Assembly (NCBI GenBank): GCA_950295325.1
Contig: OX485806.1
Span: forward strand, 23,808,001 to 23,872,000
Direction of reading: 5' to 3'
DNA length: 64,000 nucleotides
From: Polytrichum commune
Lineage: Eukaryota; Streptophyta; Polytrichopsida; Polytrichales; Polytrichaceae
The notes below the pieces were generated by a model. It saw only the letters and a list, made by a program, of their open reading frames with translations, was not told where the DNA came from and made no database searches. The translations under genes and the position numbers were made by a program. Position 1 is the first letter of the stretch. Each line of letters starts with the position of its first letter. Shown here in pieces: positions 24,473 through 35,060 of the stretch.

Positions 24473-24925
24473 GACTCTCGGTATTCGCAGTAGTACTACT
24501 GCGCGGCTAGAACGAGCCGTTGTTTGAAGGTTTTGCACGGAAATAATCAGCGTGCTAAAGGTGCCTCCCTCTGTTCCTCTGTAAAGCAATAGAAGTGTAG
24601 AAGCAAAACCCCAGAAAAGGCACATGTGCACCTACATCGACATGGTGCCGAAGCAATGCACCTAAGCGTTTTGCACGCTCGGTGTTCGCAGTTGCTTTAC
24701 CTTTGCAATTAGAGAACCTTACTCTGTATAGTTGCCTCTAGTAGTACTACTGCCCGGCTGTAACGAGACGAGTTTCAAGGCTTTTCACGGAAGTAGTTAG
24801 CCTAATAAAGCCTCCTCCCTCTGTGCTTCGTCTCTAATGTATTAGAGTGCAGGAACGATATCGAACCAGAAGAGGCAAATGTGTATCTGCAGCGACATGG
24901 TGCCGAAGCAATGCACGGTGTGTGA
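24473..24925 (+). repeat. Tandem duplication of the exostosin leader and start codon
   Basis: A block of about 190 bp at 24473-24665 recurs at 24735-24925. AGTAGTACTACTGC is at 24489 and 24740, CCTCCCTCTGT follows in both, and the start region CGACATGGTGCCGAAGCAA is nearly unchanged. Offsets are 251-255 bp. The first copy carries an ATG at 24624 equivalent to the gene's ATG at 24879, but its frame ends after 13 residues. Confidence 0.8.
24624..24665 (+). other. Upstream ORF derived from a duplicated start
   Basis: The 13-residue frame MCTYIDMVPKQCT followed by TAA matches the real N-terminus MCICSDMVPKQCT at 11 of 13 positions. It lies 213 bp before the exostosin start, so if both are in one transcript it is a upstream ORF with its own stop. 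It could dampen translation of the main frame; that role is inference. Confidence 0.6.
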
Positions 24926-26222
24926 GAGCATGGTGGTTATCCCGGACGACGACGGCAGTTTAGCAAAGCTCACGCCTCGCACGCGGGCATGCCGGGGTAG
25001 GTGCGATGCCATCGCATCGGCGGCCACAATGTGGGGAGCGACAAGGTGGTTTCCGCTGGAGAGGCGGTCGGTTGTGATGCTTTTCACACTGTGCACAGTC
25101 GGTGTCTTACTACTGTTGATGACATCGACAGGTTTGTTCGACTCGCCAGCGCCGTGGTACGCCAAGAAGATGTGGCATTCTCCCGTCGAGTTTCCTCGGT
25201 GCTCCATGGATGCTTGCTTCAATTTCTCCCGCTGTGACAATGGCATGCAACTTCTCGTGTACAGTTACAACGATCCCGAGCCGAAGGACCCTCCTACCTA
25301 CTTCAACTCCTTGGCCACCTCCGCATGGCACACGAACGACCCCGAGAAGGCTTGCCTGTTCTTGTACTTCTCAGACTCGCACGAGAATCAAGCCGCATGG
25401 AAGAAGCCGGATCCCCGCAACCTACCTTACTGGAAGGGCGGGCTCAACCATGTAATAGTCACCTTCGCAGACCGCTGGGCGGAGACGAACCCGGCCGCAG
25501 AGTCAATTGGGATGGCGTCCATTCTAAGCACCGAGCTTCACCACACCACGTATAGACCCGATTTCGACGTTGCCATCCCTCTCCCACGATTGAATCAAGA
25601 TCTTATTACAGGGCTCACCGACCTGAAGCCGTTACAGAGGAAGTACTTACTTACTTTCAAAGGCACGAGGTACTTGTCGCGAGAGGGAGATTTTCGGAGC
25701 AGCAACGAATTTCGGGGCATGCACAATGGTAAGGATGTCATCGTTGCGACAACTTGTGTGCACGAGACAAACAATAAGTTACTAAGGTGGCAGCCATGGC
25801 GAGGCGCCGGGTGTACAGAGGATCAAGCTATTTTCAACAGCTACGATTTCATGGAGCTTCTCAACTCCACGTTTGGTCTTGTTCCAGCCGGGAGATCGCC
25901 CGCTTCGTATCGCATGCTGGAGGTTCTCAGCGCGGGAGCCATCCCTGTCCTCATTGCGGACAACTATGTGAAGCCTTTCGACACTCTCGTTCAATGGCCG
26001 AAATGTCTATTGCAGTTCCCTACGAGCGAGATTCACCGAATTGTTCCCACCCTGCGCAGCTTGCCGAAGCAGGAGGTGGAAGACCGACAGCTCTATTGCC
26101 AGCAAGTCTTCCAAGAGTTTCTCAAAGACGACAGCACACTGCTGAACTCTGTTATGCTGTCTCTCCGGGAGCGGTTCATGGGCATGTTGCCGAACCTGCG
26201 CCTCAAAGAAGTCGTCTCATGA
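24879..26222 (+). CDS. Exostosin-family glycosyltransferase (GT47), EXT1-like, 447 residues
   Basis: The intronless frame encodes a type II membrane protein: a cytosolic N-terminus of about 62 residues, a transmembrane segment at 64-84, then a lumenal exostosin domain at about 107-395. Visible family features are the cysteine-rich entry CSMDACFNFSRC (108-119), YRPDFDVAIPLP (225-236), RKYLLTFKGTRYLS (254-267) and the nucleotide-sugar region LNSTFGLVPAGR to LEVLSAGAIPVLIADNY (328-363). This order is that of the first (GT47) domain of animal EXT1; the second, GT64, domain is absent, and the protein ends about 50 residues after the exostosin domain. The likely site of action is the Golgi, on a cell-wall or proteoglycan glycan; donor and acceptor cannot be read from the sequence. 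The ATG at 24879 is the first in frame and also the duplicated one; Met7 is an alternative. Confidence 0.85.
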   Translation: MCICSDMVPKQCTVCESMVVIPDDDGSLAKLTPRTRACRGRCDAIASAATMWGATRWFPLERRSVVMLFTLCTVGVLLLLMTSTGLFDSPAPWYAKKMWHSPVEFPRCSMDACFNFSRCDNGMQLLVYSYNDPEPKDPPTYFNSLATSAWHTNDPEKACLFLYFSDSHENQAAWKKPDPRNLPYWKGGLNHVIVTFADRWAETNPAAESIGMASILSTELHHTTYRPDFDVAIPLPRLNQDLITGLTDLKPLQRKYLLTFKGTRYLSREGDFRSSNEFRGMHNGKDVIVATTCVHETNNKLLRWQPWRGAGCTEDQAIFNSYDFMELLNSTFGLVPAGRSPASYRMLEVLSAGAIPVLIADNYVKPFDTLVQWPKCLLQFPTSEIHRIVPTLRSLPKQEVEDRQLYCQQVFQEFLKDDSTLLNSVMLSLRERFMGMLPNLRLKEVVS

Positions 26223-26269
26223 GGGAGATTTACCAAAAAGATTTGTGAAACAAATGCAGTATGCATCCT

Positions 26270-28176
26270 ACGGCACCATCTGCATGCTAATCGGCAGTTT
26301 CCTCAAGGTACATTCGCTGTCGCACCGAGCGGCGCCAAATCCATATTTCTTAACCTCTGGCCTTCTCTCGACAGAGAAACCGTGTGTCCGCTTTTGCTTG
26401 ACCTTGTAACGATAGTTTCGACACGGGGAAAAGTGATGGAACTCGCAACACAAATTCATTTAAAGACGTGCATCTCGACTCGGATTTGATATTTTCGTGT
26501 AGCTGTGCTGCTCACCTTCATCGGCTTCCAGGCGCAGATTAAGCCCGGTTTCCTGAATTCTTTTAACATATGTGCAAAAGCATGCACCCACTCTTCCCCT
26601 ATCCTGCACTGCACGTACACCAGGAGTTTGCAAACTCCTTTTTACACCAGAAATGGTTTGTACTTTATGAAGTTGCGCCAGAATTGGTACAGTCCACTAC
26701 TGTACCCTGAATGTTCATTCTTTCGGAGCACGAAGTGCTTCTTTAATATCGATCTGGTTTTCTACTCTAGAACCAGATGCCTCGGTAACGGCTACTTGTC
26801 GGGACTTTGAAATTTCATGTCATGGTGATGCATTCTGTATCTTTGAAGTACAACGGTCTTGTGTTTTTCTCGTCCTGTCATAGGGAAACAGAGTCTTCGA
26901 GGCTGCTATCAACGAGCTTCTCGGAAAGCTTGTCTGGTGTCTTCTGCATGCTTTCCTCAACAATTCAGCAGCTTCCTTGAATTCAATTTTCTTAACGACC
27001 GATTTTCCCTCGACACAGTAATGATGGTATGTTTGTTTTTCTCGACCTTGTTTGGGGACGTGATGCATCTCGACTCATATATGGGTTCATATTCAAGCTT
27101 CGTGTTGTTGAATTCTTTGAATACAATGAAATGCCTGGACCCTTCTTCAACGTGCACTCGATGCACATATACCAGGAGTTTGTGCAACACCTCTTTACGC
27201 CAGTTGTACTCTACGAAATTACGCTAGAATTGTAAATAAGTCCACTACACTAAATAGGAAATTTTGTGTTTGTTTATATTTAATGTTGTTAACACTCATT
27301 AACAACATTAATTATGTGGTTACCTTGCTCAACACTTATTTCCATTCTTTGATAATTAATGTTAGAAGATTTGCTAGAAGATATGTTGGAATACTCCTTT
27401 TATCATTGCTATTGTTTTCTTCATATCCTTACTGACACTAAATTCAAACATGTAACTTCCACATATTGCCATAGTTGAGTTTACATTTAATGCTACTTAC
27501 TTTCATAGGGTTTCCGATATTTTGTATTTAGTGTATCAAACACTGAATATCTTATTTAGTATACTGTTCCGTAGATGTTTTGATCTATCATTTCGGAGCA
27601 TCAAGTGCTTCTTTAATAGTGGTTTTCTGCTCCAGAACTGGATGCTTCAGTAACGGCTACTTCTCGGGACTCTGAGTTTCATGGGGTTTCAATTTTTTAT
27701 GTGTACTCTTCATGCAATGTTCTCTCTTAGCGCAATCAATGTGTTCTATTCCCGAGTTTCATGAGGTTTCAAGTTTTTATGTGTACTCTTCATGCAGTGT
27801 TCTCTCTTAGCGCAATCAATGTGTTCTATTCCCGAGTTTCATGAGGTTTCAAGTTTTTATGTGTACTCTTCATGCAATGTTCTCTTTTAGCGTAATCAAT
27901 GTGTTCTCTTCCCAGTGTTTTCTTAATGGGGTTATGATGAGTGTGGGGTAGCTCCGTATATTATGTAGAAATTGATTAGGTCATGTGCGTGTGCCTTGGG
28001 ACACTTGTGACCATTGAAATCAAACTCAAGGATGCAGTGGAGAATCAGTAGTCTACGAATTTCGGCTACAATTGGTAGTACTGTATCCTGACTGTTCATT
28101 TTTTCCGGAGCACCAGTGCTTCTTCAAGATTGAACTGGTTTTCTCCTCTGGAACCAGATGTATCAGTAATGACTAC
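26270..28176 (+). repeat. 3' flank of the exostosin gene built of repeated blocks
   Basis: A block with TTCGGAGCA, AAGTGCTTCTTTAAT, GGTTTTCT.CTC.AGAAC and TAACGGCTACTT recurs at about 26721-26820, 27591-27684 and 28105-28176. A second block (ACCAGGAGTTTG, CTCTTTACGCCAG-like, TACGAAATTACGC) occurs at about 26610-26700 and 27165-27245. A third (CTCGACACGG/ CTCGACACAG and GCATCTCGACTC) occurs at about 26370-26500 and 27000-27080. The order suggests old tandem duplication of a 3' untranslated region. Confidence 0.6.
27674..27913 (+). repeat. Tandem repeat, 3 x 80 bp
   Basis: GAGTTTCATG(G/A)GGTTTCAA begins copies at 27674, 27754 and 27834, and each copy ends in TGTTCT(A/C)TTCCC. The period is exactly 80 bp with only a few substitutions per copy. 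It lies within the repeated 3' flank of the exostosin gene. Confidence 0.95.
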
Positions 28177-28932
28177 AAGAAACATCTGATTTAGGTTCAG
28201 TGTGGCAATAAAATTGGTGTGCCATATTAATTAGAGGGGTCTTCATGACTTGTCAGTATGGGTCATTTATGAGTACTATGCTCTTAGGGTTCACGTTCCA
28301 GCGTTGACATTGTTGAAATTTGACAAAGGGTTTTGCCTTTCATGTGACGGCAAATTTTTACATCATCAGTGTTTTGATGGGTTGGTCATATTTCAACATG
28401 TCTTTTGACACCTAATTTGTTTGTTTCACGGCGTTATTAACTCTTAGTAGTTTCCAAAAAAAATTAGTCACAATAACATTTAGAAGTAGTACAAATTGAA
28501 ACAATATGTAATCATTTTATTTTTCGTATGTAGTTGTCAATGACCTATATTTCATAATTTCAAGTGATGTTTTGAGGCAAGTCGTACCACAATCTATCAC
28601 TAGAATGCGATGATCCCTCATGTTCCTCCACTCTAGAAGAACAACTAGGCAATCAATATCATCAGCATTAAATCCACATTGCATTTTGGGAGTGATTTGT
28701 CAAGTGGCGGATTGAAGGTTTTGGCAATTTATCTTTTGACGGATTAGGTGGGGTTGGTGGTGGTGGCATGCTGTCAAATAGGTTGTGATGGGTGCAAATC
28801 TCAACCCTCGACGTTCAAGACTTGAATGAATGGGCCCTCAATGTTAACTTACTTTCAAGTGATGAGGTATTTCTAGTACAATGGGGGTACCTACTTGTGG
28901 CATGCGAGGAACCTGCACTAAACTTTTAAGTG

Positions 28933-29284
28933 CACTCTAAACTCCACTATCATGCTTGTGGCAACCAAAGTGCACATGATATTAAGGAGTTATGTGATGT
29001 CAAAATGGATGTGTGATAAAAGAGAATTAGTGTAGCATGTGACATTACAGAAGAATACAAAATTAACGTTGCAACAATGACAATAATTACAACGATGACA
29101 ACGTGATGCGTGTGAGCGTGTGGTTTGAATTCTTCACTGGTTTATTTTGATGTCAAAACCCGTGATATATGGTAGGGAATTGTGACAATAAAGAGTGAGA
29201 TTTAAATTGCAAACATCCTTTCCCTAAGGTTTTGGGATATAATAGGAGTGGTGTTAAAGAGTTGATATTACAAAGTTTAGAGTG
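28933..29284 (-). mobile_element. TA-target MITE, family M1 (copy 1, reversed)
   Basis: The ends are inverted: CACTCTAAACTCC at the left and the complement TTTAGAGTG at the right. The interior has the family landmarks in reverse, such as the complement of ACATGTGACATTA-like sequence and CCCTAAGGTTTTGGGAT. Flanking dinucleotides are TG and TC instead of TA, so the target duplication has decayed. Confidence 0.65.
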
Positions 29285-31639
29285 TCCTTACATAGAAATT
29301 GTCCCCTTCAGTCATGTGTCATGTGGTGGCATGTCGGAATTCGACATAATTCCTATGGTATTCTACATTGATTATCCCAATCAATGGGAGTTACTATTTA
29401 GAGTTACATACTACAATGACATCTTACTCGAGTTCAATTTTCACTAATGGAAGTTCCATAGGTTGTTCGGAAATTACTAAACATAAAAGACTATGTTTGG
29501 TAAAAATATTACATTCTCGTTAAATAGTTATAGCATTACGTAACTTTGAAAAAAGTAACATGCACTAATTGGGATAATCAATGTAGTGATGGGACTAGAA
29601 GTGGAGGCAAATACAATTTCGCATTGGTCGATGTTTAAAATTAACACTGTGAACCACCATGGGAGGAAAGGATTGCATTCCCCAACACCTACCATGGAGA
29701 TGGGATAAAAAACCTTTAGAGGTTTGTGGATTATTAATCCCCTCCTAACCTTAATAGACTAACTTGGGGTCTCTAACCTTGACTTAGGTGGGTGAATTGT
29801 CTTTGAACAACAATCACCAAACTCCATGTTACAATTAACATTTTCAGCTTCCCATTGGTAGGTGCTACGAAACATCACTCAGGGAGAAAACACCAAATTT
29901 TGTGGGTGAACTTAACCCCGCGTGTGGATTGTTGCCCATAGCAAGTAAGGAAAATGCCTCACTCCCAAGAGCGAGAGGCAAGAATCATACACAGTCTTAC
30001 GACACTCAATAATACGACAACCTCGTTATAATGACACAATTTTTGTAAACCAAATTTTCTAGTTAAAATCTACCTCTATAATATGATTATGACATTGTTA
30101 ATACAACACTCCTAGACCCCCAAAATGTCATATTATAAAGGTAATAAATGCATATATGGTGGATCCCACACATGTGTAAGTACATAGTTAGCATTAAATT
30201 AATGTAACTTTCACATATGAAATGTGGATAGAAGAAATTTTAATGCAAAATGATGTTAAAACATGGGATCTACAAGATCAAGTCTCTCTATATGAAAACC
30301 TAATGAAGAGACTCGTTAGTTTTTGCCTCTTTTGCAATAGTTTTTCACCTAAACCCTAAAGCAAGGTGCATAGCTTGTTTTTGAGCATTTTGAATTCAAT
30401 ATTTATCAAAAAAATAAATCGAATTGCAACATATTGCTGGAAAGCTATTTAAATTTCACTCTGTTGGTGGTAGTTTTGGAGTTGTTATGTTGATGAGAGA
30501 TCTCCACCTATTGTGAAACTAGCAGATGTTTAACTGTTAGTTACATTTTTCATGGACAACCCATCAGAGGTTACTCCTACGGACATAATGAATTTGCATG
30601 CCATATCGGAGAAACTCAATAAGATATATGTTGCTAATTTGAAGTGGCAACATGCACTAGTAGACTATTGATTTTTCCTTCAAGTCCACATAGATGTCAT
30701 GAGAGAATTTTGCATATTTGTAAAGACATTAGGAAGAATATTTATTTTGCATGTGGCAAAATATCTTATGTTTTTTTTCATGAAGTGCCTCATTATTATG
30801 ACAAAGAGGTCCATTTTGTCATATTCATGAATGCGACATGTCGATAATACGATGGTTTCTCGTTTCCCAAACCGGTCATATTAAAGAGGTCGGACTGTAC
30901 TAGAGTACCTCTCATGCATCCAACATTAAAGCCTTATAGTAGTATGCAATACAAATGCTACTTTATTTAATTGATTTGACACCATAATCAGATTACTCCA
31001 AGTCATTTAAAATGAACCAACCACAAAGATAAAAGGGCAAAGGGGGGGGGGGGGGATTTTTTCTTCTGTCTTAGATGGATGAGAGGTATGCTTGTGTACG
31101 ACAACTCTCTTTCAACAATCCCAAGTAGATTACCGAACCAATTGCAACACTGAGATGCTTGAAAAATGGAGGATGAGTGTGTGTGCACATATATGAGAGC
31201 AACCTTCTTCAAGAGAACTTTTCTTTGTAGTGGTGCATCACTTGAGCCATGCGGATCGAATATACTTTACTTTCATCATGATACTTCAAACCTAATACTC
31301 TACTTAACTAGTCATAGAGCCTAATCTTAAAGAACGAGCAGGAAACTTATCTATCATTCAAATTTCAAAGAGTAATTTTTTTTTTGTTTTGAAATAACCA
31401 AAAAATTCCAAAAATCAACAACTAAACAAAATAATTAATTTACACATTATAACTAATTTACACCTGCGTATAGGGTACATGCTTTCCTCACGTTTAAGAA
31501 TTTGGCCGTTTTTTAATTGATGAAATTTGATTGTATAAATGTGTCAACCTTCATTGTAGCTAGTGAACCAATATTTGCGAAAAATGAGTCCATGTAAGTT
31601 GACTGTGCTTTTAATGAAGGACCAAGATGCCTATTATTA

Positions 31640-31870
31640 ACTCGAAGCAGTCGGTCCAGTATCGGAAAAGATTTTGAGCATAGTCGAGATCCAAGTGTTT
31701 CCAAGTCCAACCGGTAACATGTTGATATCTTTTGGTTTTTCTTTATTCATACAAACTATAATCAATAAATCCCTCTAAAGTGATGGGCAATTTTACGTAA
31801 TATCTTGAACTTGAACTCGTTCTTTCTCAAACTCAATCGCCTCATTTTCTAATTATCACTTGGAACTCCC
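31640..31870 (+). repeat. Dispersed repeat family R1 (copy 3)
   Basis: Matches 4440-4665 block by block: TTTTGAGCATAGTCGAG, CCAACCGGTAACATGTTGA, CCCTCTAAAGTGATGGGCAA and TTTCTCAAACTCAA. Diverged, same orientation as the other copies. Confidence 0.5.
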
Positions 31871-32867
31871 TGTTCATAGAGTCAGTCGATGGTTGAATTG
31901 AAGGGATAGACCTTTCATGCTACTAACTTAATATATTATCAACATATTGCATGTGAGATGTAAGCAAGTACAGTACATGTGCCTATTCCCGATCATGACC
32001 CCATTGGCAATCTGTAGGGTATCATAATTTCGATCAAATTGGGACTGAATTTCAATTAGGTCGGAACTAATAATGTCATGACACATGTCATGATTTTGAG
32101 TGTTAAAGTAAGAAGGAATGAGCGGTTATAATGAACAGTTATGGCATACTCCAAATATTGGTAATACGTTTGAGCCAAATTTTGGCTTCAATTAAAAAAA
32201 AAAAATCAATTTCAGGAATAATATTACTATTGTGTTGTTGTTGTAATCCTCTTAATTTCTAAATTTGCACCACCTTATACTTCCCTGGATCTGGCGCATA
32301 ATCTCTTAAGTGATTGGTTATCGGCGCCTCTACTCTACATATTGTGACATGATTAGAATCACATCTGATGTATACAATAACAACTCTCATATATACTAAG
32401 ATTGTGTCAAGTTACACCTGGAGAAATAAATCATAGCTCCGAACAATTTTTATTTGGAACCCGCATGTCAATTTTAATGTGCATCTATACATAATAGGTG
32501 CACACTTCAAAAACTATTTGTGCATATAACAATTGTTTGTGTTACATATACATACATACATACATACATGCATGCATGCACATACATATGCAACAATCAT
32601 GTTCTTGGTACACAACAATATTGAGTCATAGACTTTTTTCACTTACAAAATGTGGTTTCAAGAATTTATTTTATTCATTCAAGCATAGATGGATTGCTAA
32701 GGCTATATTTCAAATAATATGTGAAACTTTGTCCTTTGTGTCGCAATCTCCTTACTCAAGGGGACAAAATGATCGATGGAGCAAGTCCAAAGATAGCACA
32801 ACATGCATCCATCATGAAGCAACTGCCTAGTAGAAAAAGCAAACAGGGAATAAGGTACTGCTGTTCT

Positions 32868-32922
32868 CCCTCTTTAGTATGACACGTTTCGAAAACACAA
32901 AAAAAATGTCGTACTATCGAGG
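32868..32922. repeat. Dispersed hairpin motif (best-preserved copy)
   Basis: CCCTCTTTAGTATGACAC and ATGTCGTACTATCGAGGG form an imperfect stem around an A-rich loop. The following 70 bp (ATATATACAACGAGTTTAAG region) also matches the sequence after the 10.6-kb copy, so the repeated unit is longer than the hairpin. Confidence 0.6.
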
Positions 32923-33414
32923 GACTACAAAAACATATTAGCAATATGAGCTTAAAAACATAACATATATATACAACGAGTTTAAGCAATAAAGATTGTA
33001 TGAATTGATAACTTTTAACTTTTAATTGATGAGCTTTGATAGCTTTACTGAGTGTTCATGAGCGTGGGCAGATTTTCAAGAGTGTAAGGGGGTTATGTGT
33101 TGTAATAAGTTGGCGGGTATTGTTTATGTATGTATGGTTTGAAGTGCCTAATGCGTTATGGTATTGGGATGTTTTGTGAGAATTTTGGAAAGCCAAAAGG
33201 AGGTGGTATGTGCTATATGTATTGGGGGAGTGATGCGTGGAGGAGGTTTGTTAGCACTGAATATGGTGAGCTTATTGGTGGCCCTGCCTTTTCCAGTAAT
33301 GAGAGTGCTTGAAGTGGAATGGTCACGGGCTCTCAATCTTGTGTGTGAAGTGGCCCTTAATATTATCTAAAACCCATCTACCTTAGAACATGGGCCCAAC
33401 TTATTAAGCATGTA

Positions 33415-33897
33415 CACCCTAACTCCGTAATATCAACCTCCATAATGTCACACACTCTCTAATATCCCAAAACCCTAGGGAACAAATGTTTGTACTTTAA
33501 ATCTCACTCCTTGCTGTCACATTTCTCTCCCTAATATCACGAAATTTGTCATCAATGCAAACCACCCAAGAAGTCAACCCACACCCTTGTGTTGTGCCAT
33601 GTGTCAACATGTGGAGTGTCACCTTCTTCTTCTTCCTCTTCTTCCTCTTATGCCACTTGTTGGTTGTTCATGCATGCGTCCTCCACATCGCCCAAGAAGG
33701 CCAATTGAAGTGGACCACACCAGCGTAAGTGACAGGATAACAAATTCAAATTGTCCTCACATCTCCTTTATGGTATTCCACAATGTCACATGCTACACTA
33801 ATTCACTAGTATCACACATCCATGTTAACACTACAAAACTCCGTAACATCACGTGCACTTTGGTGGCCACAGGTGTGATACTACGGTGTTTAGAGTG
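33415..33897 (+). mobile_element. TA-target MITE, family M1 (copy 2)
   Basis: The element begins CACCCTAACTCCGTAATATC and ends with the inverted GTGATACTACGGTGTTTAGA followed by GTG; TA lies on both sides (33413-33414, 33898-33899). Internal landmarks shared with the copies at 37177 and 47125 include AAACCCTAGG, TCACATTTCTCTCC, GTCAACCCACACCC and CACATCCATGTTAACACTAC. About 35 bp of flanking sequence (AAAACCCATCTACCTTAG) is repeated directly on both sides. Confidence 0.85.
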
Positions 33898-34350
33898 TAT
33901 CGAAAACCCATCTACCTTAGTACATGGGCAACCCAACTAAGGTAGAAATACCATAATTCATTAACCACCCTCTAGTTGTGCACTAGACCGCCGTCGTAAT
34001 GGTGAAGTGCCATTTCGAAAATCGATCATGATTTGGCGGCAACTTCAATGCGTGTACTCTTAGTGTAGCCAATGGGAGTCAAGTGCTAATGTACTCATGA
34101 GGTAACCGATTTAGGCGATGTTCTGTATGGAAATGCGGATTACCGTGTTCGGTGTAAGGAGGATCTAGTGAACGAGTAGTGGTTTGGACAACTTTCCACT
34201 TTGAAAAATTGTAGCATTTTTTTGCATAGGGCAAAAAAATATGAAACAACTTGCATTCTTCATGAATCCTTCTCGTCTATCTTGCAAAATTATCTCATGA
34301 TTGTCAAACCAGATCTTTAATGTGAATCACCTTATTTTCATGGGTTATGG

Positions 34351-34742
34351 TAAGGTAGGGGTGGCAATTTCCGTGCAGGCCCTAAAGTCGACCCCTATGT
34401 CAGAAGCACCTATCTAGATGCTTTTACTTGGGTTTACAAAAGCACCTATCAAGGTGCTTTTACCGTTCACAGCGTTGCCAACATTTCATTGGCTGCTAGC
34501 GGTCGGTTTTAGAAATCCACCCTGTGGATATACCACGTACCCTATGTGCGAGTGTTGGTCACTCTACAAGGTTTCCTTTAAAAATTTGTAGGAAATCATA
34601 AACATGCTGAATTTTTTTGATTTTTTTCATAGTTGCTCTTGCACCAGCTTTGCGGAGCGCTCAAAATTTTTTTTTTAAAAAAGTTTCAGCATTCCAACTA
34701 GGCACATCTGAAATTTGGACGGAAATTGCCACCCCTACCTTA
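34351..34742. mobile_element. 392-bp TIR element (MITE)
   Basis: The left end TAAGGTAGGGGTGGCAATTT and the right end AAATTGCCACCCCTACCTTA are perfect inverted repeats of about 24 bp (34351-34374 and 34719-34742). The outermost TA may be a target duplication. The interior holds a second foldback (GCACCTATCTAGATGCTTTT and AAAGCACCTATCAAGGTGCT) and homopolymer runs; it has no ORF of note. Confidence 0.8.
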
Positions 34743-34749
34743 TTTCTAC

Positions 34750-35060
34750 CTTAATGAAGCATGTCACCTTGGCCTCATGGCTCCCTTCCCCTGTGAGGTT
34801 CGACCTGGCAAGCCTTCAAAGCCCTTGCCGTACAGGTGTCAGTACAAGAGTGGCTCGTACGTGTCGTACAACGAGGCTTTCCTTCGGCAACCGACTCATG
34901 ACGTGGCGGTCCACCTGGCGAGTTGGTTGTTTGTCTCATGCACTTTGGGCCGACCGTTTCCCCTTTCTGTTTTCAACCTGGGCCCCGCCTTGCAAACTCG
35001 ACGAAGGGCCACTTGCCTTCCGTTTCATAGCCACCAACTACCTTACGTTGCGTCTAGTGG
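34750..35060 (+). other. GC-rich island of unknown nature
   Basis: About 300 bp of distinctly GC-rich sequence begins abruptly after a MITE and ends abruptly in T-runs. Two overlapping plus-strand frames are open through it, typical of GC-rich sequence, and neither shows a recognisable domain. It might be a captured gene fragment or pseudogene. The minus strand at 35197-35478 has another open frame without a recognisable domain. Confidence 0.35.

Larger units (their letters stand above)
28177..33412. other. Long stretch without a supportable gene
   Basis: Contents that can be named are a TA-type MITE (28933-29284), hairpin motifs near 30000-30130, 30788-30827 and 32868-32922, a G-homopolymer at about 31038-31053, R1 copy 3 (about 31640-31870) and a (TACA)n/(TGCA)n tract at about 32549-32585. 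The block at 33287-33358 recurs at 12776-12852. ORFs are short and unconvincing. Confidence 0.45.

Noticed and set aside
24842-25246. 134-residue minus-strand ORF opposite the exostosin gene
   Set aside because: It is the antisense shadow of the exostosin coding frame.
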